Positions 36,655-45,903 of a stretch of DNA of 64,000 bases are shown one piece after another. The stretch spans positions 1 through 64,000 of the forward strand of contig JBGSSF010000034.1 in the NCBI GenBank assembly GCA_041737175.1. The letters run 5' to 3'. This DNA comes from UBA5072 sp041737175 (GTDB lineage Bacteria > Bacteroidota > Bacteroidia > Bacteroidales > UBA10428). The notes beneath the pieces were generated by a model. That model made no database searches, was not told the DNA's origin, and was given only the letters and a program-made list of their open reading frames with translations. The number at the start of each line of letters is the position of its first letter. Position 1 is the first letter of the stretch. The position numbers and the translations under genes are program-made.

Positions 36655-38268
36655 TTAATAACCCGGATTCTGATGTTCCTGGCCAATGTTGGGGTTAACA
36701 TCAATTTCCTTCTGAGGAATAGGCCAAAGAAGATTTTTGGGTGAGGAGAAAACCAAAGCAGCCTTATCGGCTTTAGGAATCGAATTCTGTAACTTAGCAG
36801 AAGATAAAAAATCAGCAAGTCTGCCCCATCTTACAAGGTCGGAAAAGCGAACCTGTTCACCGCATAATTCAACCTTACGTTCATGTTCCAGTGCTACCAT
36901 GAATTCAGCCAAAGTAGAAACTGGATATGCAGCATTCATTTCAGCGGAGCCATATAACGGCAGATCAACATCAGCTCTTGCTCTAACCTGGTTCATAAAA
37001 CCGATTGCTGTGGCAAGACTACCACCGGGTCTGTTGGCTTCAGCTTCGGCCATCATTAACAATACGTCGGCATACCTGATCACCTTCATGTTGATTCCTG
37101 ATGTATTATCAGCTTCAGCAGCAAGTTTATAGTAGTTCTGGTATTTCCTCCAGCCCCTTCTTTCGTAATTAGTAGTAACACCATTAAAATCTTCAATCAA
37201 AGGAGTAAATGAAATGGTCAGGGTATTGTTGAAATACAAATCACCAGTCTGGTATATACAGTAACCGCGCCTTGGATCGGTTTTTACACCATTGACAACA
37301 TCAGTTTCGAATTCGTCCCAAAGATCCTGTGAAGGGAATACGTTGAACCATCCTAAGCAACTATATTCCTGGGCCCTGAACGTACCTTCATTCACACCCT
37401 GGTCAGTTCTGTCGGAACTCCATTGGCTGGAATAACCAGCCTGCTTGCTAAACTGGACTTCGAAGAGGGATTCCGGACCATTTTCGGTTTCTTCCATGAA
37501 GTTGTTAAAATAAACTGGTTCCAGGCTGTAACCGGTAATATTATTAAAAGCTTCGAGCGCTCCGGGATAGTTTTCCTGGTATAAACGTGCTTTGCCTAAC
37601 AGTGCCCAGGCAGAACCTTTAGTAGCCCTTCCCGGGACTTCATCCGCTTTGGCACGACATTTTGCTGCAGCATCGAGACAGTCGGCTTCAATTTGTGCCC
37701 AGACCTCTGCTTTAGGAGCTCTGGCAAGACCTAAATTCTCTATAGGATCAACGCCGAGATACAGGGGAACATCACCAAATTTGTCAACCAGCCAGAAGTA
37801 ATACAAAGCCCGCATGAATTTTGCCTCACCAATATACTTGTCTTTCATGACCTGGGGCAGAAAAGCCTCGGAGATAGCGTTAATTTTTTCGACATTGTTG
37901 ATCACAAAATTGGCCTTATTAATGCCTCTGTAGCAGGAATTCCAGAAAGCTTCCGTCAAACTATGTGTTGCATCGTGTGTGAAATTCAGCCACTGACGTT
38001 TATCAGCTTCCTGCTGTGGGTTACATGTATTCTCATGAGACATGTTATCATTACCATACCACATGCCACGGTTGTACATACCAGTTGTCTGCATACTTCC
38101 ATAAATAGCATCTACAGATGACTGCACCTGAGCCGCAGATTGAAAAAAAGTGTCAGGTGAAAGATTGTTAGGATTCGTAAGTTCCAACTTATCCGCATCA
38201 CAGGAAAAGTGGAGAACCAATGCACTGAAAAACAGTGCCTGTAAGAAATGTATTTTAAGTCTTTTCAT
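36655..38268 (-). CDS. SusD/RagB-family lipoprotein (first copy)
   Basis: The 537-residue protein has lipobox VLHFSC (C23) and mature sequence CDADKLELTNPN. Family core motifs are KYIGEAKFMRALYYFWLV, DVLLMMAEAEANR and ERKVELCGEQVRFSDLVRWG. It follows SusC by 20 bases, as normal for a SusCD pair, and should be the ligand-binding lid of that transporter. It and the second copy share the opening and ending motifs, so they are paralogues. Confidence 0.93.
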   Translation of the reverse strand: MKRLKIHFLQALFFSALVLHFSCDADKLELTNPNNLSPDTFFQSAAQVQSSVDAIYGSMQTTGMYNRGMWYGNDNMSHENTCNPQQEADKRQWLNFTHDATHSLTEAFWNSCYRGINKANFVINNVEKINAISEAFLPQVMKDKYIGEAKFMRALYYFWLVDKFGDVPLYLGVDPIENLGLARAPKAEVWAQIEADCLDAAAKCRAKADEVPGRATKGSAWALLGKARLYQENYPGALEAFNNITGYSLEPVYFNNFMEETENGPESLFEVQFSKQAGYSSQWSSDRTDQGVNEGTFRAQEYSCLGWFNVFPSQDLWDEFETDVVNGVKTDPRRGYCIYQTGDLYFNNTLTISFTPLIEDFNGVTTNYERRGWRKYQNYYKLAAEADNTSGINMKVIRYADVLLMMAEAEANRPGGSLATAIGFMNQVRARADVDLPLYGSAEMNAAYPVSTLAEFMVALEHERKVELCGEQVRFSDLVRWGRLADFLSSAKLQNSIPKADKAALVFSSPKNLLWPIPQKEIDVNPNIGQEHQNPGY

Positions 38269-38288
38269 AATAATTCTGTTTTTAAAGT

Positions 38289-41200
38289 TTAGAAGGTAAT
38301 TTGAAAACCAGCAATAACTGATTTTGGTATGGGATAATTACCTACATCAATTCCATTGGCATAGTTTTGAGCTGTTGTCTGAGGAGCACCAATTTGTCCT
38401 AATACGGTACCATTAGATGTGTATCTACCAACTTCAGGATCTAAACCGGAGTATTTAGTCAGGCAGATCATATTTTGTGCACTAACATAAATTCTGAGTT
38501 TAGTGAGTTTGTTCTTCAAAAGACTTGAAGGCAATGTGTACCCCAGCGTTATGTTCTTCAATTTGGTATAGGCACCGTCTTCGACGAAACGACTGGATGC
38601 CTGGGCATTGGCGGCAACTGCACCGGCTCTTGGGATGGTGTTTGAAGGATTGGTGGGAGTCCATCTGTCAAGAACTTCAACGCCGGCATTAAATAACCTG
38701 GGCATTGCCTGTAGGTCGTAAAGGTTGGTGTTATAGAGCTTGTTCCCATAAACTCCGCTTATAAACACGTTCAGATCAAGGCCCTTGTAGGAAGCATTGA
38801 GGTCCAAACCAAGCGTCATTTTTGGGAAGGGGTTACCAATATTGGTTCTGTCGGTTGCACTAATTACGCCATCACCATTGGTATCTTTAATACGGAAATC
38901 TCCTGCAGTTGAAGCATTGAGCGTGTGTTGCGATCCGCCCATATAATTTTCAGCTTCTGAAGCCGACTGGAAGATACCGTCGAAATCCCATCCGTAGAAG
39001 AAGAAGGCGGGTTCTCCAATCTCACATCTGTTAAGGTCTTCACCTTCAAAACCAAATCCGGAAATATAAGTAGCACCACCCAGAGATAAAACTTCATTTT
39101 TGAAAGTACCAAGATTTAAATTAGCTGACCATTGAAAATCACCTTCAAAATCGTTGAAACCCAACTGCAATTCAAAACCTTTTGTTTCCATTGAGCCTGC
39201 ATTCTGGGGGATTGTACCTGTCCAGTCACCTGAAGACAGGGGAAGTGGTACTTGCATCAGAAGGTCATCACTCTTGTTTATATAATATTCAACAGACAAC
39301 GTAAACTGGTTATTCAGCAAGCCCAAATCCAATCCAACGTTGGTCATGGTTATTTCCTCCCATTTTAAATCGGCATTTGGTCTGCCTGCAGCGGTTGTTC
39401 CAACTAAAAGTGCATTACCAAAAGTATAGTTCATGTTTGAGGTTAGGGAGGATGAATAGGCATAATCTGCAATCTTGTCATTACCAGCTCTACCCCAGCT
39501 ACCTCTTAGTTTTAAGTTGCTCAGATAAGGAACATTACTTAAGAAAGCTTCCTTAGCAAGATTCCAGCCCACAGATACTGAAGGGAAAGTACCCCACCTC
39601 TTGTTAGCACCAAACCTTGATGAAGCATCTGTTCTCCATGAAGCCGAGAACAAGTACTTCTGATCAAAGTTATAGTTTAATCTTCCCAGGTAACTAATTC
39701 TGTAATAATTAATTGTTCCTGAGGACAATGAAGGGTTAGTGTTACTCACTTCGTTAACAGCGTTAGAAAGTTCATTGCGTGAATTGGTATTCAGAACAGT
39801 TGAATTAACAGCGCTGTATTCAGTTAATGCCAACAACTCAAAATTATGTTTATCAGCCAGTGTTAGATTATAAGTAAAGTTGTTGGTGAATAGGAATGCA
39901 CTATAGGTGGCCCGGTTTTTAAAAATGTTTGCAAAAGTTGCCCGGTGCGTATTGCCACCCAGGTTATCATCATTGTATGTAGGGAATAATTGGTTGGACA
40001 CTATTCTCTCATCCTGGAGCCCAAGATTAGTTCTGAATTTCAGGCCTTTAATAAGTTCCAGTTCACCATATATATTACCAAGAATATCCTGTATGTTGGT
40101 TTTGAGACTGTTGTGTTCCATGATTCTGACGGGATTTTCAGCATCCTGTCCGTCAACGGAGCTGGTTGGACCCTGGAATCCGCCTGGATTATCTGGATTG
40201 TACACCGGCAGGTAAGGGGCCATTTTAATGGCATGCTCCAACAGAGAACGGCCGCCATTATCAGCCAACGGATTCTGTGTTGAGTATGATAAGCTGAGGT
40301 TCTCACCGATTTTCAGCCTGCCCTTTTTAAAATCACTATTGACTCTAAAGTTGTATCTTTCAAGACCGGTTTTGATAACGATACCTTGTTGATTCAAATA
40401 ACCGGCTGACAATCTGAAAGTGCTGTTTTCAGTACCACCGGAAAGAGAAAGGTTATAGTCTTGCATAGGACCATTCTGGTATATCTCATCCTGCCAATCG
40501 GTTTCAGCGGCAGTAGTGCGGTCAGCATATGCAGGATCTGTATAAACTGTAGGTGTTGTAAATGCTCCACCTGTAGCATATTCTTCATATTGAGCGCTGT
40601 TCATCAAATCATATCTTGCCTTGGTATATTGAACGCCGTAATAGCCATCCAAAGCAACTACCACATTACCGGCTTTACCTTTTTTGGTTGTAACCATAAT
40701 AACACCGTTTGATCCCAGTGAACCATAAATAGCAGCTGTGGAAGCATCTTTTAATACTTCAATGGATTCGATGTCTGAAGGACTGATGTTGCTGATGGTG
40801 GTTGTAACAACACCGTCAACAACATACAAAGGATTGGCATCGTTAACGGTACTGATACCTCTAACCCTCATGGTAGATGAATAACCAGGAGCACCATTGC
40901 TGATAACCGTCAAACCTGCTGCACGTCCCTGCAAAGCCTGGTCAAGACCTGATGTAGGCAGTGCAGTAAGTTTTTCAGAAGAAACTGATGATATAGCACC
41001 TGTTACTTCGGTCCTTTTCTGAGTGCCATACCCAACAACCACAACCTCATCAAGGCTTTGAATATTGGGTGCCAAAGCTATATCAATAATTGCCTGATCA
41101 GCAACAGTAACCTCTTCACTCATATATCCAATGAAGCTGAATACTAAAATGTCACCGGCTTTTGCATCAATAGAGTATTTTCCGCTGAGATCACAAACAA

Positions 41201-41669
41201 CACCGCGTTGCGTACCTTTAATCAGCACGTTGGCTCCTGTTAATGGTTCACCTGTTGATGCATCTGTAATAGTACCTTTTATGGCAAGCTGTTGCAGATT
41301 TTGTTTCGGAGTCAGCACAACAAGGTTATCATTGAATACCTTGTAAGTGATGTCGGAAGTCGCAAAAAGTTTGTCAAGAATCTGTTCAACATTCTCATTT
41401 TTGACATCCAGGCTAACAACGTTGTCAATATAACTGAATTCATCGTTGTAAAAGAACCTGAATTGACTTTGTTGTTCCAGAATCTGAAAAACCTCACGTA
41501 CTGTTTTCCCGTTAAGATCCAGGTTAAACCGGGTATTCTGCGAATACACCGATGCTCCCAGATTTAGTGTCAAGGCAATTGAGAATAGTGTAGTTAGTTT
41601 CATAATTAGGATTAATTTTTTAAGTTTTCTTTTGTACAAGAAAACTTCACCAGAATCATAGTTTTTCAT
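38289..41669 (-). CDS. SusC/RagA-family TonB-dependent transporter with STN domain
   Basis: The 1126-residue outer-membrane protein (start ATG at 41669; MKNYDSGEVFLYKRK) has a long signal peptide ending SVYSQ. An STN (secretin/TonB N-terminal) domain covers about residues 45-130 (TVREVFQILEQQSQFRFFY), which normally talks to FecR. A carboxypeptidase-regulatory-like domain (TGEPLTGANVLIKGT) is next, then a TonB plug with VVVVGYGTQKRTEVTGAIS and DGVVTTTISNISPSDIESIEVLKD, and the beta barrel to the end. It imports an oligosaccharide or peptide using TonB energy. Upstream ATGs exist but lack signal-like sequence. Confidence 0.95.
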   Translation of the reverse strand: MKNYDSGEVFLYKRKLKKLILIMKLTTLFSIALTLNLGASVYSQNTRFNLDLNGKTVREVFQILEQQSQFRFFYNDEFSYIDNVVSLDVKNENVEQILDKLFATSDITYKVFNDNLVVLTPKQNLQQLAIKGTITDASTGEPLTGANVLIKGTQRGVVCDLSGKYSIDAKAGDILVFSFIGYMSEEVTVADQAIIDIALAPNIQSLDEVVVVGYGTQKRTEVTGAISSVSSEKLTALPTSGLDQALQGRAAGLTVISNGAPGYSSTMRVRGISTVNDANPLYVVDGVVTTTISNISPSDIESIEVLKDASTAAIYGSLGSNGVIMVTTKKGKAGNVVVALDGYYGVQYTKARYDLMNSAQYEEYATGGAFTTPTVYTDPAYADRTTAAETDWQDEIYQNGPMQDYNLSLSGGTENSTFRLSAGYLNQQGIVIKTGLERYNFRVNSDFKKGRLKIGENLSLSYSTQNPLADNGGRSLLEHAIKMAPYLPVYNPDNPGGFQGPTSSVDGQDAENPVRIMEHNSLKTNIQDILGNIYGELELIKGLKFRTNLGLQDERIVSNQLFPTYNDDNLGGNTHRATFANIFKNRATYSAFLFTNNFTYNLTLADKHNFELLALTEYSAVNSTVLNTNSRNELSNAVNEVSNTNPSLSSGTINYYRISYLGRLNYNFDQKYLFSASWRTDASSRFGANKRWGTFPSVSVGWNLAKEAFLSNVPYLSNLKLRGSWGRAGNDKIADYAYSSSLTSNMNYTFGNALLVGTTAAGRPNADLKWEEITMTNVGLDLGLLNNQFTLSVEYYINKSDDLLMQVPLPLSSGDWTGTIPQNAGSMETKGFELQLGFNDFEGDFQWSANLNLGTFKNEVLSLGGATYISGFGFEGEDLNRCEIGEPAFFFYGWDFDGIFQSASEAENYMGGSQHTLNASTAGDFRIKDTNGDGVISATDRTNIGNPFPKMTLGLDLNASYKGLDLNVFISGVYGNKLYNTNLYDLQAMPRLFNAGVEVLDRWTPTNPSNTIPRAGAVAANAQASSRFVEDGAYTKLKNITLGYTLPSSLLKNKLTKLRIYVSAQNMICLTKYSGLDPEVGRYTSNGTVLGQIGAPQTTAQNYANGIDVGNYPIPKSVIAGFQITF

Positions 41670-41757
41670 AATTTTGTTTTGTTTTTTAGGTTTGACACTT
41701 TTATGCCGGCATGGTTGATTTGATGTCTGCATAATTGATGTTTGACTTAATACCATG

Positions 41758-41783
41758 GGGAATAGATCGCGACATCTATTCCC
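41758..41783. promoter_or_regulatory. Strong hairpin in the SusC leader
   Basis: GGGAATAGAT (41758-41767) and its exact complement ATCTATTCCC (41774-41783) form a 10-bp stem around CGCGAC, followed on the plus strand by TTTTTT. On the plus strand this looks like a terminator; on the minus strand, which encodes susC, it is a leader hairpin without a following T-run. Its role is open: attenuator, RNA stabiliser or plus-strand terminator. Confidence 0.6.
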
Positions 41784-41860
41784 TTTTTTCTGCTTTTATT
41801 AGTACATAGGTTTTAAAGGTTAATGGTTTAATAATAGGAATTTATGGTGGTTTTGAATCA

Positions 41861-43015
41861 TTATTTTTTCTTCATGTGATTGTTAAATCTTTCCAACATC
41901 TTCAAATTCTCAGATATTCTCACTTCTTTGCCATTGATGGTATAATCAATGGGTGCAGAAAGCTTAATTACATCCAGCACCTGCGTGAGCGTTTCATCTT
42001 CAAGTGTACCGGTGAAACGGAAATGTTTAATATTTTCTGATTCATAGTAGAAAGTAACATTGTATTTTCTTTCCAGTTTAATGATTAGATTGCTTAGTTC
42101 TTCACCTTTAAAGATTAGCCTGTTATCTTTCCATGAAACGACAGGCAAAGGATCAAACTCAGGCGTTACATACATGATCCCTTTTTTTAGCTTCAGCGGT
42201 TCAGATTTGATTTGCCGGATGGCTTGCAAATCCTCAACGGTTAATTGCCGATTTTCTTTTATATAAACAGCCTTCTGGTGAGGTTCAAGAGAAACCACGG
42301 GCGAATTTTTGAGCAATCGCTGATCACCGCGTATGAAGACCTTTCCCTCAACCAATGTAGTTTCAATAAAATCTTCATCACTGTAAGCTTTAACATTAAA
42401 TTCCGTGCCTGTGGCAACTATATCTATATCACCTGTTTTTACTATAAAGGGCAACCTGCTTTTTTTGGCAACCTTAAAATAAGCCTCACCTTCAAGCAAA
42501 ATATTTCTGTTTGTCTCATTGAATACATTGTGGTACCTGATTCTACTCCCCGCATTCAACCACACTTTTGATCCATCAGGAAGCATAACTTCTGATCTTG
42601 CCCCCAAAGGTGCTTTAATTTCATTAAATGCAATAACGGTATGTTCTTCCGGGTGATTGAACAGAAAATAAGACAAAACTCCACCCGCAAAAAATATGGC
42701 AATAAATGCTGCCGCAATTCTTAAAAATGGCTTAATACCTCCGATATGCCATCTGAAGAATCCGGGTTTTACTTCCTGATCCTGACTATTTTGGTTTATC
42801 GTAGATATAATATTTTTGTAAACCCCTTCAAAATCAATGGTTCCGGCTTGCGATTGGTTGACACTGAAAATATTCAAATCTTCAAAAAGCAGCTCTTTTA
42901 CATGCTCTTCATTATGCTCATCGGAGATCCAATCGTTCAATTGTTCAAGTTCATCCCCGGTGCATCTTTTTTCCCGGTACTTTTTTAGTAAGTCTTTAAG
43001 TTTTGAAACTTCCAT
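41861..43015 (-). CDS. FecR-family anti-sigma factor
   Basis: The 384-residue protein has a cytoplasmic N-terminal sigma-binding part, a single transmembrane helix (LRIAAAFIAIFFAGGVLSYF, about 100-120) and a periplasmic FecR domain (LPDGSKVWLNAGSRIRYH, LLEGEAYFKVAKKSRLPF, TGTEFNVKAY) followed by a DUF4974-like end. It should relay a signal from the STN domain of SusC to the ECF sigma factor encoded next to it. Confidence 0.94.
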   Translation of the reverse strand: MEVSKLKDLLKKYREKRCTGDELEQLNDWISDEHNEEHVKELLFEDLNIFSVNQSQAGTIDFEGVYKNIISTINQNSQDQEVKPGFFRWHIGGIKPFLRIAAAFIAIFFAGGVLSYFLFNHPEEHTVIAFNEIKAPLGARSEVMLPDGSKVWLNAGSRIRYHNVFNETNRNILLEGEAYFKVAKKSRLPFIVKTGDIDIVATGTEFNVKAYSDEDFIETTLVEGKVFIRGDQRLLKNSPVVSLEPHQKAVYIKENRQLTVEDLQAIRQIKSEPLKLKKGIMYVTPEFDPLPVVSWKDNRLIFKGEELSNLIIKLERKYNVTFYYESENIKHFRFTGTLEDETLTQVLDVIKLSAPIDYTINGKEVRISENLKMLERFNNHMKKK

Positions 43016-43163
43016 TTCTTATTAATTCATATATTTTGTCACTACATAATAATACAATCCTCAAACCTGTAATACTCATTCAAAAAAAACGAAATATCCA
43101 AATGATTTTATAATATGCGGGAACAGCCATCCTGAACCGAGCGGCAGGAGGATCAGTGGTTTA

Positions 43164-43739
43164 TTATTCGGAGAGGTAATATTCTTTGTTTAGATTCTCT
43201 TTGATGTATTTCATTGCCCTGTATATCTGATTCTCTACAGAACGAACTGACAGTCCCAGGCGAGTGGCAATTTCATAGTGAGAAAGTCCTTCCTGCTGGT
43301 TTAATCTGAATATCTGCTGCTGTCTGACTGGCAGTTCTTCAATCAGGTTATCGAGAGTTCCCTTCAAATCGTTAAAATAAATGGATTGCTGCGAATGATC
43401 ATCTTCGAGTGATTCCTGCGTTACCATATGATTCTGGTATCTCTGACGAACTGCCTGATGTTTGAAATAATTGTAAATCTTGTTGATTACTGCTTTGTAC
43501 AAATAGTCTTTCAATGTAAATACCTCGATGAGCGTACTGCGATTCTCCCAAAGCGAAACAAATACCTGTTGTATTACCTCCTCGGCTTCTGAAGATGAGT
43601 GAAGATAACCCAGTGCAAAAAAATAAAGCTTTTCATTATACCTATTGAAGATAATTTCAAAGGCTTTCTTATCCCCTTTTCTGAGTTCGAGGATAAGGCT
43701 CCGGTCATCAATTACAGAATTCGAATACAAGATTTGCAA
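43164..43739 (-). CDS. ECF RNA polymerase sigma factor
   Basis: The 191-residue protein has sigma region 2 (NRYNEKLYFFALGYLHSSSE, EVIQQVFVSLWENR) and region 4 (GLSHYEIATRLGLSVRSVENQI). It is the sigma partner of the following FecR and should transcribe the SusC locus. No in-frame ATG occurs near the start: the likely start is TTG at 43739 (TTG CAA ATC) or TTG at 43730. An overlapping upstream ORF of 15 codons starts at an ATG at 43755 in another frame. This combination suggests weak or controlled translation. Confidence 0.9.
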   Translation of the reverse strand: MQILYSNSVIDDRSLILELRKGDKKAFEIIFNRYNEKLYFFALGYLHSSSEAEEVIQQVFVSLWENRSTLIEVFTLKDYLYKAVINKIYNYFKHQAVRQRYQNHMVTQESLEDDHSQQSIYFNDLKGTLDNLIEELPVRQQQIFRLNQQEGLSHYEIATRLGLSVRSVENQIYRAMKYIKENLNKEYYLSE

Positions 43740-44068
43740 TAGTTTCGAAATTCATTTTTGTATAGAACAAATATATTATTTTTTGGAATAAAAAATGCAA
43801 TCGGTAAATATTCATTTATATCTGAATTTATAGTTTATTGATTTCATTAAGTTCGCTGTTAATTGCAATCGGTTGCATATTGTGGCTAAATAATATATAT
43901 CAGATTGTATTGCAAAAGGATGGCAAATGATCCTGCCAAAAAAAAGCCATTGTTATTATAATAACAAAATTATCATTAACTTCGTGCCAGTTCATTCATG
44001 CAGTCTGCGTTGCGGATTAATCTTCAACAAAGACCCTCATAAAACAATCTGACCCAAAGGAGGATCCG
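43740..44068. promoter_or_regulatory. Divergent regulatory region between sigma factor and hydrogenase genes
   Basis: The minus-strand -7 box TATATTTG (43775-43768) fits the sigma-factor promoter. TGCAATCGGT is repeated at 43796-43805 and 43864-43873. A perfect 18-base palindrome TTGTTATTATAATAACAA at 43950-43967 lies about 100 bases before the hydrogenase regulator gene and is a good operator candidate. A weak -7-like TAACTTCG is at 43977-43984. AAAGGAGG at 44056-44063 is a textbook Shine-Dalgarno site, unusual in this phylum. Confidence 0.55.
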
Positions 44069-44314
44069 ATGGATAAGAGAATAGGAGCCATCATCATACT
44101 TGTTAAAGATAAGGAAAACGTTCAGAAGCTGAACGATATTCTTTCACGCCATGCATCCATAATCATTGGCAGGCAGGGTATTCCCATCCGTGAAAAGGGA
44201 ATAAATGTGATCTCGCTGGTAATTGAAGGAGACCAGGATGAGATCAGCACACTTTCAGGTCAGTTGGGGCGACTGGAGGGGATTACGAGTAAGGCAGTGT
44301 ATGCGAAGGAATAA
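44069..44314 (+). CDS. TM1266-like iron-only hydrogenase system regulator
   Basis: The 81-residue protein has the ACT-like fold of the TM1266 family (putative iron-only hydrogenase system regulators): IGAIIILVKDKENVQ, ASIIIGRQGIPI, NVISLVIEGDQDEI and GRLEGITSKAVY. It leads the maturase operon and has a strong Shine-Dalgarno site. Family members are thought to control or assist [FeFe]-hydrogenase expression; the exact mechanism is not known. Confidence 0.88.
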   Translation: MDKRIGAIIILVKDKENVQKLNDILSRHASIIIGRQGIPIREKGINVISLVIEGDQDEISTLSGQLGRLEGITSKAVYAKE

Positions 44315-44385
44315 TGTGCAAATGTGCCAATGTGCCAATGTGCAAATGTGCAAATATGCAAATGTGCAAATGAGCCAATGTGTGA
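44314..44385. repeat. 8-bp tandem array (ATGTGCAA/ATGTGCCA)
   Basis: Nine tandem 8-base units run directly from the regulator stop codon towards hydG. The unit is the complement-related form of the GCACATTA array at 17821-17876, so one repeat family occupies two places in opposite orientation. Confidence 0.8.
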
Positions 44386-44399
44386 AATAAAAAGAAAAT

Positions 44400-45827
44400 A
44401 TGAAGTTTAATCCTGAAAAGTACCGGATACCTGATGAGCGGATGAAACCCTTTATGGATGCGGCTGAGATTGATGAGTTGTTACTGCATGCACGTCCGGA
44501 TAAAAGCGTCATCAGGGATATCATTGCCAAATCACTCGATAAAAACAGGTTAAGCCTGGCAGAAACGGCTATGCTTTTAAATGCCAATGACCCGTTGCTG
44601 GTTGAAGAGATCAAGGAAGGCGCGCACAGGCTCAAGAAGGCAGTTTATGGCAACCGAATTGTGCTTTTTGCTCCTTTGTATATCGGCAACAAATGCACCA
44701 ACAATTGTCAGTATTGTGGCTTCAGGACATCCAATAAGGAGGCGGTCCGCACAACCCTGAACACAGGGGAGATCATCGCTGAAGTTGAGGCATTGGAGGA
44801 CCAGGGACAAAAAAGACTCATCCTGGTATTTGGTGAACACCCCGATTATAGTCCACGTTTCATAGCCGATGCCGCCCGCACGGTTTATTCAGTCAAAAAG
44901 GGAAATGGGGAGATAAGAAGGGTGAATATCAACGCCGCACCCCTGGAAACAGAAGGATTCAGAATTGTGAAGGAAGCCGGGATAGGCACGTACCAGGTCT
45001 TTCAGGAGACCTATCACCCCGAAGCCTATAAAATCTATCATCTTTCCGGTAAAAAGCGGGATTATAATTACAGGCTTACATCACTCGACCGGGCGCAGGA
45101 AGCCGGCCTCGATGATGTTGGAATCGGGGCATTGTTCGGATTGTATGACTGGCGTTTTGAAGTGATGGGACTCATCAGGCATACCAACCACCTGGAAGCC
45201 TGTTATAATTTGGGTCCGCACACCATTTCCTTTCCCCGTGTCAAGGATGCTTCTGCGATTGTCATGAATGAAAAATTCCGGGTAAGTGATTATGATTTCG
45301 CGCGTATGGTGGCGATTCTAAGACTGGCGGTTCCTTATACGGGGATGATACTGACAGCGCGTGAACCGGCAGCTGTCCGGACTGAACTGATGCGCTTCGG
45401 AGTATCGCAGATCGACGGCGGTACCCGGATCGAACTGGGCGCATATGCCAGGGGTATCCATGCTGATCAGAATTTGGATAAGGAACAATTCAAAATTAGC
45501 GATGACCGCACCCTGGGTGAGATCATTGATGAATTAATTGATACGGATCATATTCCGTCGTTCTGCACAGCCTGTTACCGCTTGGGAAGAACCGGAGAAC
45601 ACTTCATGGAGTTCTCTGTGCCAGGCTTCATAAAGAATTTCTGTTCACCCAATGCCATGCTGACCCTGGCCGAGTATATCGAAGATTATGCATCCCCCGA
45701 GACGGCCCGAAAAGGATATGAAATTATCGAGAAAAACTTACAACAGCTGAATGGAAATGTTAATGCAGGTGAGGTCAGAAAAAGAATTGAAAAGATCAGG
45801 ATGGGAGAGAGGGATCTTTATTTTTAA
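44400..45827 (+). CDS. hydG: [FeFe]-hydrogenase maturase HydG (tyrosine lyase)
   Basis: The 475-residue radical SAM enzyme has the CX3CX2C cluster motif C99-TNN-C103-QY-C106. Its C-terminal second-cluster motif (CTAC and a later Cys in IKNFC) is the one that carries the dangler iron. HydG cleaves tyrosine to CO, cyanide and p-cresol to build the organometallic synthon for the H-cluster. It opens the maturase set hydG, aspA-like, hydF, hydE. Length is normal. No HydA structural gene is in the window. Confidence 0.95.
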   Translation: MKFNPEKYRIPDERMKPFMDAAEIDELLLHARPDKSVIRDIIAKSLDKNRLSLAETAMLLNANDPLLVEEIKEGAHRLKKAVYGNRIVLFAPLYIGNKCTNNCQYCGFRTSNKEAVRTTLNTGEIIAEVEALEDQGQKRLILVFGEHPDYSPRFIADAARTVYSVKKGNGEIRRVNINAAPLETEGFRIVKEAGIGTYQVFQETYHPEAYKIYHLSGKKRDYNYRLTSLDRAQEAGLDDVGIGALFGLYDWRFEVMGLIRHTNHLEACYNLGPHTISFPRVKDASAIVMNEKFRVSDYDFARMVAILRLAVPYTGMILTAREPAAVRTELMRFGVSQIDGGTRIELGAYARGIHADQNLDKEQFKISDDRTLGEIIDELIDTDHIPSFCTACYRLGRTGEHFMEFSVPGFIKNFCSPNAMLTLAEYIEDYASPETARKGYEIIEKNLQQLNGNVNAGEVRKRIEKIRMGERDLYF

Positions 45828-45849
45828 GAAGCAGCGGCAGTAGCAGTAG

Positions 45850-45871
45850 GGGCAGCCCCTAGTGGCTGCCC
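45850..45871. repeat. GC-rich hairpin between hydG and aspA-like gene
   Basis: GGGCAGCC (45850-45857) and its complement GGCTGCCC (45864-45871) form an 8-bp stem around CCTAGT. No T-run follows, so it is a weak terminator at most. It lies within a CAG/GCA-rich simple repeat (45831-45849). Confidence 0.5.
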
Positions 45872-45903
45872 GGCTAATTTTAGAATAGAAATATTCATCA
45901 TAA

